This document shows positions 33,203 to 40,581 of a stretch of 49,238 nt of DNA, piece after piece. Within the stretch, counting starts at the first letter, position 1, and every line of letters starts with the position of its first letter. Below the pieces are notes generated by a model, which worked only from the letters and a program-made list of their open reading frames with translations, had not been told where the DNA came from and did not search any database. This DNA comes from an uncultured Lachnospiraceae bacterium (GTDB lineage: Bacteria > Bacillota > Clostridia > Lachnospirales > Lachnospiraceae), in the NCBI GenBank assembly GCA_944375845.1, contig CALWAW010000019.1, positions 1-49,238 on the forward strand, in the 5' to 3' direction. The position numbers and the translations under genes are program-made.

Positions 33203-35095
33203 TTAAATGCCGAGAGCCGCCCTCTTTTCTTCAATTCTGGCGATCATCGCGTCGCCCAGCTTGTCAATGTCCTTCTCAACGGTGTAAGCCGCCTCAACCC
33301 AGTTCCGGATACCGTTCGTAAGGAGGTCAGCCACCTCAGTGGAACCGGATACGTAAGGATCCACGCCTAAGAAGGTGTCGATACCGGTGGCCACAACGTA
33401 GTTGCCGATGGAAACAGCCTTTTCAGACATCCACTCGGGAGCGCAGCCCACAACGGGAAGCGCGGAGATGGGAAGGCCGGACTCCTTGGAAAGGGTTGCC
33501 GCCAGCACCAGCATACGGCTGATATCCACGCAGGAGCCCATATGTAATACGGGAGGGATATCCGCCAGCTCGCAGACTCTCTTTAAGCCGGCGCCGCACA
33601 GATCCTTCGCTTCCTTGGACATGAGCCCTGCCCTTGCCGCAGCCTGGGCGGAGCAGCCGGAGGCGATGATGATGATATCGTTGGCAATCAGCTTCTTCAT
33701 CAGCTCCACATGAGCGTAGTCAGGGCGCACCTTGGGGTTGTTGCAGCCAACCATGGCCACAGCGCCGCGGATAACGCCGGAGGTGATGCACTCAAGCAGG
33801 GGCTTGGTGGTTCCGGTCTCGTCCACCTGGGAGTTGGTCACGCCGTCCAGGGTCTTTACGATGGCCTCAACGGAGTAGCCCACGGTAGCCTTCTGCTTCA
33901 TATCGGGGATATAGACAAGGTCCTGTCTCCTGTTTACAAAGTTCTCGCAGGCCATCTTTACGATTGCCTTTGCGTTCTCACCGGCGTTCTCCGCATGGAA
34001 CTCGATGAACTCGGAATCGGGCATCTGAGCGATGGGGGAGGTGGTGATAAACTTGGTGTGGAAGCACTTGCTTAAAGGCCCAAGAGCCGGGAAGATACAC
34101 TGCACGTCCACCACGATGGCTTCGCAGGCGCCGGTCAGCACCACGTTCTCCTGCTGAAGGAAGTTGCCCGCCATGGGGATGCCGCGGCGCATTGCAACCT
34201 CGTTGGAGGTGCAGCACACGCCGGATACGGTGATGCCCTTGGCGCCGAAGCTCTTGGCGTAGGCGATCATCTCGGGATCGTCGGCGTACTCGCAGATCAT
34301 CTCGGAAAGGCTCGGGTCATGGCCGTGCACCACGATGTTGACGTTCTCGGCGTTCATAACGCCCAGGTTCGCCTCGGTGTCAATGGGCTTGGGCGTTCCG
34401 AAGAGCACGTCGGAGAACTCCGTTCCGCACATGGAGCCGCCCCAGCCGTCTGCCAGGCCAGCCCTCAGGGACTGACGGATCAGGGCCTCGGGCTTGGAGG
34501 AACATCCCATGTGGGTCATGTGCAGGGAGCTTGCAACCTCGCGGTCGATGGCGCGGGGAGCGATGTTCTCCCTCTCCCAGAGCTCCTGGGTATGCTCAGG
34601 CGCTCTCTTTAACCATCTCTGGTTTCCGAAGGGCTTGCCGTACTCGAGGAGGGCCAGCTCAGCCATCTCGTGGGCCAGATCGTAAATATCCTTGCCCTCG
34701 GTCTCAACGCCCCACTCCTTGGCAATCTTCTTTAACTTGTCAGGATCCTTTACATGGTAGTTGCCGTCCTCAGCGGACAGATACAGGGTATGGCAGATCT
34801 CGCGGCCGTGATCGGAATGGGTCGCGGCGCCGCCCGCCGTAAATTTCAGGTAGTTTCTTCCTACGATGCCGTGCACGTCGCAGCCGCAGATTCCTCTGGG
34901 CGCCTTGGGAGTGATCCGGCAGGGACCCATGGAGCAGATCCGGCAGCAGACGCCCTGCTCACCGAATTTACAGTGGGGGGTCTGGTTCTTTACCCGCAGC
35001 TGCCAGGAATCCGCGCCGACCTTCGCGCCTGTCTCCAGAAGCTTCGCTGTCGCCGCCTCAAACTCCTCAATACTTGTCAACTTAAAGTCTCCCAT
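33203..35095 (-). CDS. acsA: Carbon monoxide dehydrogenase catalytic subunit
   Basis: A 630-residue Ni-Fe-S CODH that reduces CO2 to CO for AcsB. The N-terminal D and B cluster cysteines lie in HCKFGEQGVCCRICSMGPCRI and GICGCDVHG (residues about 42-73). C-cluster ligands are in GVCCTSNE, VVDVQCIFP, VGCNNPK, SGCSAQAA and GSCVDISR. The length is closer to CooS-type enzymes (about 636) than to the longer Moorella AcsA. It sits between two CooC-type genes. AAGGAGG precedes the ATG and overlaps the stop of the upstream cooC. Confidence 0.97.
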   Translation of the reverse strand: MGDFKLTSIEEFEAATAKLLETGAKVGADSWQLRVKNQTPHCKFGEQGVCCRICSMGPCRITPKAPRGICGCDVHGIVGRNYLKFTAGGAATHSDHGREICHTLYLSAEDGNYHVKDPDKLKKIAKEWGVETEGKDIYDLAHEMAELALLEYGKPFGNQRWLKRAPEHTQELWERENIAPRAIDREVASSLHMTHMGCSSKPEALIRQSLRAGLADGWGGSMCGTEFSDVLFGTPKPIDTEANLGVMNAENVNIVVHGHDPSLSEMICEYADDPEMIAYAKSFGAKGITVSGVCCTSNEVAMRRGIPMAGNFLQQENVVLTGACEAIVVDVQCIFPALGPLSKCFHTKFITTSPIAQMPDSEFIEFHAENAGENAKAIVKMACENFVNRRQDLVYIPDMKQKATVGYSVEAIVKTLDGVTNSQVDETGTTKPLLECITSGVIRGAVAMVGCNNPKVRPDYAHVELMKKLIANDIIIIASGCSAQAAARAGLMSKEAKDLCGAGLKRVCELADIPPVLHMGSCVDISRMLVLAATLSKESGLPISALPVVGCAPEWMSEKAVSIGNYVVATGIDTFLGVDPYVSGSTEVADLLTNGIRNWVEAAYTVEKDIDKLGDAMIARIEEKRAALGI

Positions 35096-35107
35096 TATAA
35101 ACCTCCT

Positions 35108-35881
35108 TTAGTTCAGTAATTTTTCAACCGCGCCAATCAGCGCGCTGCGCACAGGGGAATCCTTGGGAAGCTTTAAAGATGTAGGCTCCCCCTCGCAGTC
35201 CAGCTCATAAACATCGTCACTGTGAGGAACGACCCCGATCAGGTTCAGTCCCTGCTTTTCGATTTCCTCCCTGACGCCGTCGTTGAGCTTTCCCTCCGGC
35301 GCCCGGTTTACGATAAGGCCCATCACCTTGGGATTCAGCTTACATTCCCGTACAAGGTCCGCGATTCTGCCCACGGCCTGGATTCCCCGCCTTGAGCAGT
35401 CGCTCACCAGGATCATGGCGTCCACATGGGGCAGGATGCCGCGGCTGATATGCTCCATGCCGGCCTCGTTGTCCACCAGCACATAACGGTACTGGCCGGA
35501 AAGCTTGGCCACCTGGGCCGATAACAGCCCGTTTACATAGCAGTAGCAGCCGGAGCCCTGGGTTCTTCCCATCACGAGGAGGTCGTAATCGTCCTCCTCC
35601 GTCAGGGCGGAATTCATTCGGAAAGCCATATAGTCCTGCTTGGACATTCCGGCGGGGATGGGGCTGGGGTTCATCATCTCGGAGCGCTCGATCTCCTCGC
35701 GGATCTCCCCCAGGGTCACCTCCACGTCAACGCCCAGCACCTCGTTCAGATTGGAGTTCGCGTCGGCGTCAACGGCCAGGACAGGCCCCTCGTGTTTTTC
35801 GCATAAATACTGGATCAGCAGGCCGCACAGCGTTGTTTTTCCCACGCCGCCCTTGCCTGCGACCGCAATGGTATAGGCCAT
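35108..35881 (-). CDS. cooC: CooC-family nickel-insertion ATPase for CODH
   Basis: A 257-residue MinD-like ATPase with deviant Walker A GKGGVGKTT (residues 9-17), VDADANSNLNEVLG, a Cys-x-Cys metal site in GSGCYCYVN and VDNEAGMEHISRG. These features fit CooC, which dimerises around nickel and inserts it into the CODH C-cluster. It overlaps the ribosome binding site of the CODH gene downstream. It shares the overall plan with the copy at 32393 but is clearly diverged, suggesting separate clients. Confidence 0.92.
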   Translation of the reverse strand: MAYTIAVAGKGGVGKTTLCGLLIQYLCEKHEGPVLAVDADANSNLNEVLGVDVEVTLGEIREEIERSEMMNPSPIPAGMSKQDYMAFRMNSALTEEDDYDLLVMGRTQGSGCYCYVNGLLSAQVAKLSGQYRYVLVDNEAGMEHISRGILPHVDAMILVSDCSRRGIQAVGRIADLVRECKLNPKVMGLIVNRAPEGKLNDGVREEIEKQGLNLIGVVPHSDDVYELDCEGEPTSLKLPKDSPVRSALIGAVEKLLN

Positions 35882-35915
35882 CGGAAAGACCTCCTTTGGT
35901 GGTCAGAGTCAGTGA

Positions 35916-36839
35916 TTATACAAGTGTCCTCATACCGGACCTGTTGATGATCTCGGAAACATCCTTCCACTTGTTGAGCGCGTACAGATGGATGCCGTTG
36001 ATGCCCAGAGTGCGGTATGTATCGATCTGCTTGATGGTGTATTCCATTCCTGCTTCCTTGAAGCGCGCCTTCTTGCCCTCCACATCGGCGTCGAAGGGAT
36101 CGGACACGAAAGGATTCGGGAAGATCCAGTTCTTGGAGATGATCTCGCACAGAGCGCGGTCCATCACGCAGCCGTTTCTGGAAAGGGCCATGTTGATGGT
36201 TGCGGCCTGATCTAAGATCGGCATGATGCCAACGTCCACGGGCATGGTGATGCCAGCGGTGCGGATCGCGTCAAGCCATCTCTTGAACTGCTCCATATCC
36301 CAGCAGAGCTGCGTCATAATGTAGTCTGCGCCGTTGTCCTGCTTCTGCTTGAGGACCGCGATGTCAGCCTCCAGGCTTCTGCACTGGATATGGCCCTCGG
36401 GAGATCCGGCCACGGCAATTTCAAACTTGTCGCCGAACTCCTTGCGGACGAAGGCTACCAGATCGGTGGCATAGGCGAAATCTCCGCCGGTGCCTGTCCA
36501 GCCGAAGGGAAGGTCGCCCCTTAAGGCCAGCATGTTGGATACGCCGTGATCCAGATAGTTCTGAAGCTGTTCCTTGATCCCCTCGCGGGTGTTCCCGATG
36601 CAGGTGAAGTGGGTTACGGCCGTTGTGCCGGCGTCCTGGATCATCTTGCAGACGTCCAGGTTCTTGCCCACGTTGGTGCCGCCCGCGCCGTAGGTCACGG
36701 AAATGTAGTCCGGCTTGAAATCGCACAGATGTCCGATGGTGCCGGGAAGGTTTTCCATGCCCTTATCCGTCTTGGGGGGGAACAGTTCGAAGGAGAAGGC
36801 CATTCTCTCCTTCATGATCTCAGTGAGTTTCTTTGCCAT
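35916..36839 (-). CDS. metF: 5,10-methylenetetrahydrofolate reductase
   Basis: A 307-residue TIM-barrel flavoenzyme that reduces methylene-THF to methyl-THF. Family elements include the catalytic Glu in FSFELFPPKT, VTYGAGGT, THFTCIGNTREG, ALRGDLP and DYIMTQLCWDM. The second of two close ATGs (MAKKLTEI) is chosen since GGAGG is 8 bases before it and only 2 before the first. There is no adjacent metV, rnfC2 or hdrA gene, which accompany metF in several acetogens, so the electron donor is unclear. Confidence 0.96.
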   Translation of the reverse strand: MAKKLTEIMKERMAFSFELFPPKTDKGMENLPGTIGHLCDFKPDYISVTYGAGGTNVGKNLDVCKMIQDAGTTAVTHFTCIGNTREGIKEQLQNYLDHGVSNMLALRGDLPFGWTGTGGDFAYATDLVAFVRKEFGDKFEIAVAGSPEGHIQCRSLEADIAVLKQKQDNGADYIMTQLCWDMEQFKRWLDAIRTAGITMPVDVGIMPILDQAATINMALSRNGCVMDRALCEIISKNWIFPNPFVSDPFDADVEGKKARFKEAGMEYTIKQIDTYRTLGINGIHLYALNKWKDVSEIINRSGMRTLV

Positions 36840-36882
36840 TGCCATTACCTCCTAAGTATTGAAAAAATAAGAATAAACTGAT

Positions 36883-37077
36883 TTAGTCTGTGCAGCGGAT
36901 CTTAACGATGCTGTTGGCAAGATCCACCTCTGTCAGCGCGCCGGAAAGCTTCATCTCCTGGCCGATGATGTCATACATGGTGATCTGATCGCCGTCGATG
37001 AGGATTCTGCTCACATTCTTCAGAAGAAGGGTTTCATCCTCCTCAGGCCTTTTTCCGTAAACTGCCGCAAGGCACAT
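36883..37077 (-). CDS. cooT: CooT-family nickel-binding protein
   Basis: A 64-residue protein of the CooT family, a small homodimeric nickel chaperone for CODH. It begins MCLAAVYG, with the family's nickel-binding Cys at position 2, and continues with the beta-rich pattern LLLKNVSRILIDGDQITMYDI and ends in VDLANSIVKIRC. GGAGGTGACGGCG precedes this ATG; the 18-codon extension to 37131 would bury the Cys2 site. It lies in front of metF in the same operon as CODH and two CooC-type ATPases. Confidence 0.88.
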   Translation of the reverse strand: MCLAAVYGKRPEEDETLLLKNVSRILIDGDQITMYDIIGQEMKLSGALTEVDLANSIVKIRCTD

Positions 37078-37105
37078 CGCCGTCACCTCCAGTCTGTCTG
37101 CCGCT

Positions 37106-37420
37106 TTAATTTTTGAGAAGAGAAAGCGCAACGCTTAAGCGGACATTGCCGCTCTCGAAATCAGAAACCGCCTTATCGATCTGATCCGCGGCCTCCGTCT
37201 TTCCCATTTCCCGGAGCTTCTTTCCCATTTCCGCCAGCTCTGCCGCATGGTGCTTGTTGTGGTCCACCATATAGGAAACAAGGGCGACGGTCTCCTTTTC
37301 AGGATCGGCACAGCCGCCGCAGCTTCCACAGGCCGTATCATGGCAGTGGGCCGCTTCTCCGTGATCGTGAGAATGTCCGTGCCGGATCACGTTTCCATTC
37401 TCGTCTGTGATTATATGCAT
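37106..37420 (-). CDS. His/Cys-rich putative metal-binding protein
   Basis: A 104-residue protein, first gene of the Wood-Ljungdahl operon. Residues 14-37 carry a dense metal-binding motif with His at 14, 16, 18, 20, 25 and 27 and Cys at 26, 31, 34 and 37 (HGHSHDHGEAAHCH then CGSCGGC). The remainder (about 45-104) looks helical and has a further HNKHH. I do not recognise a named family. Since it precedes cooT and the nickel enzymes CODH and ACS, nickel storage or delivery is the simplest role; zinc or cobalt is possible. AAAGGAG precedes the ATG. Confidence 0.8.
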   Translation of the reverse strand: MHIITDENGNVIRHGHSHDHGEAAHCHDTACGSCGGCADPEKETVALVSYMVDHNKHHAAELAEMGKKLREMGKTEAADQIDKAVSDFESGNVRLSVALSLLKN

Positions 37421-37483
37421 CCCGCAGTCTCCTTTCTTTTCTTCACAAAAATATTATGTTAAATTTTTGATTATATCGTTGTT

Positions 37484-37512
37484 ATTATACTCTGGTTAGG
37501 CATAATAATCAA
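37484..37512 (-). promoter_or_regulatory. Sigma-A promoter of the Wood-Ljungdahl operon
   Basis: The minus strand reads TTGATT, 17 bases, TATAAT: a perfect -10, ideal spacing and a 4/6 -35. The predicted start gives a leader of about 55 bases, which contains a weak inverted repeat CAAAAAT/ATTTTTG (37446-37469). No other good promoter is visible before folD, so it may drive all 14 genes. Confidence 0.8.
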
Positions 37513-37537
37513 GAGAATTTCCTGTTTTTCAGATTGT

Positions 37538-37555
37538 TTTTGACAATGTTCACAA
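37538..37555 (-). promoter_or_regulatory. Rex-like operator candidate upstream of the Wood-Ljungdahl promoter
   Basis: The plus strand reads TTTTGAC-AATG-TTCACAA. Against the general Rex consensus TTGTGAA-nnnn-TTCACAA it matches at 12 of 14 fixed positions, with one half-site perfect. It begins 26 bases upstream of the -35 box. Rex senses the NADH/NAD ratio, which would suit an acetogenesis operon, but a site this far upstream is not typical for simple repression. Confidence 0.4.
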
Positions 37556-37587
37556 AAAAATACAAAACCGGCAAAATCTGGACTATA

Positions 37588-38088
37588 CTAACGCCCGCAG
37601 CAGTATTTGTACTTCTTTCCGCTTCCGCAGGGGCAGGGATCGTTCCTCCCCACCTTCTTGCCCTTGACCACCGTGGTGGAGCTTTTCTGCTCCTTGTAGA
37701 GCTCCTTCTGCCGCTCCTCCGTGAAGATGTCGTTCCACTGGGGAAGGCCGTAGAGCCAGTCCGCCTTGGCCGCCACCATATTTTTATAAAGAAGCTCCTT
37801 GTCAAAGCCCAGGCTTACGGGAGTATCCTCCTCCATGGTCTCGATGGGGTTGGGCTCCTTTAAGCTGTCGTTGATGCCGTCCAGGAAGCCCGTCATGATC
37901 ATCAGATCCACGCCGTACTTTTCGGCCAGCTCCTTCACGGTCCCTGTGACCGCCTCGTCGGGCTTTTCCAGAAGCTTTTCGTAAATCCCCTTTTCCAGGT
38001 TAAAATAGTTGCCCCAGAAGTAATTGCTCTGCTGGGTGCTCATCTGGGTCTCATAGGCCATTTTGCGCCATTGTTCCAAAAGTGCCAT
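37588..38088 (-). CDS. SEC-C motif protein
   Basis: A 166-residue cytoplasmic protein of unknown function. The N-terminal two thirds are helical ([46 protein letters not shown]). The C-terminus is a SEC-C zinc-binding motif, [20 protein letters not shown], like that at the end of SecA, with three Cys plus a fourth adjacent. The motif usually mediates binding to ribosomes, SecB or other proteins. AAAGGA precedes the ATG. It has its own promoter (38140-38169) with a palindrome at the transcription start. Confidence 0.88.
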   Translation of the reverse strand: MALLEQWRKMAYETQMSTQQSNYFWGNYFNLEKGIYEKLLEKPDEAVTGTVKELAEKYGVDLMIMTGFLDGINDSLKEPNPIETMEEDTPVSLGFDKELLYKNMVAAKADWLYGLPQWNDIFTEERQKELYKEQKSSTTVVKGKKVGRNDPCPCGSGKKYKYCCGR

Positions 38089-38112
38089 TTTTTTACCATC
38101 CTTTGAAATTTA

Positions 38113-38134
38113 CTAGAAAAACATACTTTTCTAG
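38113..38134. promoter_or_regulatory. Palindrome between the SEC-C and PHP genes
   Basis: CTAGAAAA and TTTTCTAG form a perfect 8-base inverted repeat around a 6-base centre. It starts about 6 bases downstream of the SEC-C -10 box, where a repressor would block transcription start. A short hairpin in the leader is the alternative. Confidence 0.5.
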
Positions 38135-38139
38135 TGTCC

Positions 38140-38169
38140 ATTATACCCGAACCTGCTGCTTTCTGGCAA
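38140..38169 (-). promoter_or_regulatory. Sigma-A promoter for the SEC-C gene
   Basis: The minus strand reads TTGCCA, 18 bases, TATAAT (5/6 and 6/6). It is about 50 bases before the SEC-C start and divergent from the PHP gene promoter. Confidence 0.7.
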
Positions 38170-38189
38170 TAGTAAATTCAAAGAAACCA

Positions 38190-38198
38190 TGGTATACT
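38190..38198 (+). promoter_or_regulatory. Extended -10 promoter for the PHP gene
   Basis: TGG-TATACT on the plus strand is an extended -10, 28 bases before the PHP start codon. No convincing -35 is present. Confidence 0.45.
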
Positions 38199-38225
38199 GT
38201 TTCTATCGCAAAGGAGGCGTTTTCA

Positions 38226-39110
38226 ATGGGCAGTTCCCCTGTAGACCTGCATCTTCACTCTGTGTTTTCCGACGGCTCCCTGACGCCGGGGCAGCTGGCC
38301 GAACAGGCCTCTGCCGCCGGTCTCAAGGCCGTCTGCCTCACCGACCACGATACGGCGGAGGGCTTTCCTTCCATGCGGGAGGCCTGCCTGAAGGCGGGCC
38401 TTGAGACCATGTCGGGAATTGAGCTTTCCTGCACGTACCGCCAAAGGAGCATCCATATCCTCGGGTATGGAATGGATACAAAATCCCCTTCCTTTAAGAA
38501 ACAGCTCTCCTCCTGGCAGCGGGAGCGGGACGAGCGCTACGACGCCATCACAGAAAAGCTGCGGCGGCGCGGCTATCCCGTTTCCACTGAGCTTCTGCAC
38601 CGGCATTTTCCCGGAGCGGTGCTCACCAGGGCCCACATCGCCGTCTATATGGCCGAGCAGGGCATGGCGCCCGACAAGGAAACCGTCTTTAAGACTCTGA
38701 TCGGAAGGGGATGCCCCTGCTATGTGGAGCGAAAGCCCGTAGAGCCCGGGGAGGCCGTCTCCTTCCTGCTCTCCCACGGGGGCGTCCCCGTGTTCGCCCA
38801 CCCCATTCTCACCAGAATGTCCGCGGAGGAGCTCGACGAATTTACCGGAAGCCTTGCCCGGCTGGGACTGATGGGGATCGAGGGCTATTATTCCGGATAC
38901 GGAAGGGCCCAGGAGCAGCTGGTGGCTTCTCTGGCAGAAAAATACGGACTGTTCCTCACCGGCGGTTCCGACTTCCACGGAACGGCAAAGCCCTCCATTT
39001 CCGTCGGAACCGGAAAGGGAGGGCTCTATGTGCCTTATTCCTGTTATCAGTCTTTAAAAGAAGCTGTCCGCTCACTCCAGATTCAGCCTGCGCCTGAGGA
39101 GCCCGTATGA
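38226..39110 (+). CDS. PHP-domain phosphoesterase (RNase AM/TrpH-like)
   Basis: A 294-residue metal-dependent phosphoesterase. PHP motifs are DLHLHSVFSDG (residues 7-17), LTDHDTAEG, the Glu in SGIELSC, the His in THIHILGYG-like SIHILGYG, AHPIL, and the C-terminal GSDFHG. The family includes 3',5'-nucleoside bisphosphate phosphatases and 5'-3' RNases of the RNase AM type. The start MGSSPVDLHLH follows AAGGAGG; the 48-codon extension crosses the promoter. Its last 39 bases overlap the end of the convergent ABC permease gene. Confidence 0.9.
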   Translation: MGSSPVDLHLHSVFSDGSLTPGQLAEQASAAGLKAVCLTDHDTAEGFPSMREACLKAGLETMSGIELSCTYRQRSIHILGYGMDTKSPSFKKQLSSWQRERDERYDAITEKLRRRGYPVSTELLHRHFPGAVLTRAHIAVYMAEQGMAPDKETVFKTLIGRGCPCYVERKPVEPGEAVSFLLSHGGVPVFAHPILTRMSAEELDEFTGSLARLGLMGIEGYYSGYGRAQEQLVASLAEKYGLFLTGGSDFHGTAKPSISVGTGKGGLYVPYSCYQSLKEAVRSLQIQPAPEEPV

Positions 39111-39863
39111 GCCCGCGTAACAGCCGACGCACAAAAGGAGATAGAACAGAAGCTCTGTCCCGTAGGTGACGCCGTAATAGAGGGTCGTCCCCTCCCGTCC
39201 GGAGAGGAGCCGCACAAGCACCGCGCTTCCCAGGATCGTGAAGATCCCCACCGCCGCGTTTACCGCCAGATAAATGCCGATGGCGCCCAGAACCCGGTGC
39301 TTTGACGCAAGCTGCCCCACGCACACGGAAAAATAGATGACAAGTACCGTCTCAAGAAGGAAGGCGGCTGTCTTTAAAACGTAGAGGAGCGTCACAAGGG
39401 GGTTATAAAATACCACCGTCTCCACAATCCATTCCAGGACGCTCCCGAAGGGCGAATCCCAGAGCCCTGTGCCCGCCGATATGATTACGCCAGACAAAAG
39501 CAGGACTCCATAGGTGAGCACCAGATAGAAAACAGCGCTCAAAAGCTTTGAGACCAGGTGCGCGTTCACCGTCACGGGAAGGGTAAAGGAAAGGTAGCCC
39601 TCGTTTCCCATAAGGTTTTTGTAAAACCGCATGGCCGTGAGGAACAAAGCCAAAATCACGCAGGCGCAGCAGGCCGCCCCGTAAAGGAGCAGGCTTCCCA
39701 CGGTCCCCATCCCTATGAGCATCTGATCCTGAAAGGGCGAGGAAAAATCAGACAGGGAAACGGAAATCCGAAGCAGCGCCGCGGTCCCCAGCACCGCTCC
39801 CCAGATCATCAGATAATAGGCGATCACAGCCTTAAGGTCATATTTGAAAAGCTTTCCTAGCAT
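39072..39863 (-). CDS. ABC-2 type transporter permease
   Basis: A 263-residue membrane protein with six or more hydrophobic helices (YYLMIWGAVLGTAALL, GSLLLYGAACCACVILALFL, LSAVFYLVLTYGVLLLSGV and others). Its gene overlaps the ATPase gene upstream by 7 bases, so it is the membrane half of that transporter. The N-terminus MLGKLFKYDLKAV is typical of ABC-2 export permeases. The substrate is unknown. The 3' end overlaps the PHP gene on the opposite strand by 39 bases, and I see no terminator between them. Confidence 0.87.
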   Translation of the reverse strand: MLGKLFKYDLKAVIAYYLMIWGAVLGTAALLRISVSLSDFSSPFQDQMLIGMGTVGSLLLYGAACCACVILALFLTAMRFYKNLMGNEGYLSFTLPVTVNAHLVSKLLSAVFYLVLTYGVLLLSGVIISAGTGLWDSPFGSVLEWIVETVVFYNPLVTLLYVLKTAAFLLETVLVIYFSVCVGQLASKHRVLGAIGIYLAVNAAVGIFTILGSAVLVRLLSGREGTTLYYGVTYGTELLFYLLLCVGCYAGSYGLLRRRLNLE

Positions 39864-40558
39864 CGGAACACCTCCCTGAAAATCGCGTCAACGGAACGGC
39901 CCTGCTGTTTCCTTAAGCCCTCGGCGGTCTCCGCCAGGATCACCCTTCCGTCCCGCAGAAAGATCACGTCGTCCAAAATCTGCTCCACATCGGCGATCAG
40001 ATGGGTCGAGATCAGGATCGTGGACGCAGGGTCGTAATTGGTGACGATGGTACTCAGGATATAATCCCTGGCCGCCGGGTCCACGCCGGCAATGGGCTCG
40101 TCCAGAATATAAAGCTTCGCCCTGCGGCTCATGACCATGATGAGCTGCACCTTCTCCTTTGTCCCCTTGGACATGGTCTTAAGACGGGCCGACGGGCTGA
40201 TTCCCAGCCTTCCCAGCATATCGTAGGCCCGCCTCTCGTCAAAATCCCCGTAAAAATCCTTGAACAGGGCAATAATCTGCTGCACCCTCATGGAGGCGTT
40301 TAAGTAAGTCACCTCCGGCAGGTACGAGATGATCCGCTTCGTCTCCACCCCCACGGGATAGCCGTCGATGTAAAGCTCTCCCCTGTCGGGGGAAAGAAGC
40401 CCGTTGATCAGTTTGATGAACGTGGTCTTTCCGCTTCCGTTCGGCCCCAGAAGGCCGATGATCCTTCCCCTGCCCAGGGAAAGACTGACCCCCTGAAGGG
40501 CCCGTTTCCCGCCGCTGTAGGTTTTTTCCAGATTCCTGCATTCCAGAATCGACGCCAT
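39857..40558 (-). CDS. ABC transporter ATP-binding protein
   Basis: A 233-residue ATPase with Walker A LLGPNGSGKTT (residues about 36-46), Q-loop region YLPEVTYLN, a divergent signature TMSKGTKEKVQL, Walker B LYILDEPIAGVDP and switch His in LISTHLI. The signature resembles YtrB/CcmA-like exporters that pair with ABC-2 permeases. GGAAGGAG precedes the ATG. It follows recG by 23 bases and may be read through from that operon. Confidence 0.92.
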   Translation of the reverse strand: MASILECRNLEKTYSGGKRALQGVSLSLGRGRIIGLLGPNGSGKTTFIKLINGLLSPDRGELYIDGYPVGVETKRIISYLPEVTYLNASMRVQQIIALFKDFYGDFDERRAYDMLGRLGISPSARLKTMSKGTKEKVQLIMVMSRRAKLYILDEPIAGVDPAARDYILSTIVTNYDPASTILISTHLIADVEQILDDVIFLRDGRVILAETAEGLRKQQGRSVDAIFREVFRC

Positions 40559-40581
40559 AGCACTTCTCCTTCCGAATCGAT

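Noticed and set aside
37513..37587. Terminator after the SEC-C gene
   Set aside because: A T-rich tract is present on the minus strand, but I found no stable stem before it. The ATTGT/ACAAT repeat there belongs to the Rex-like site.
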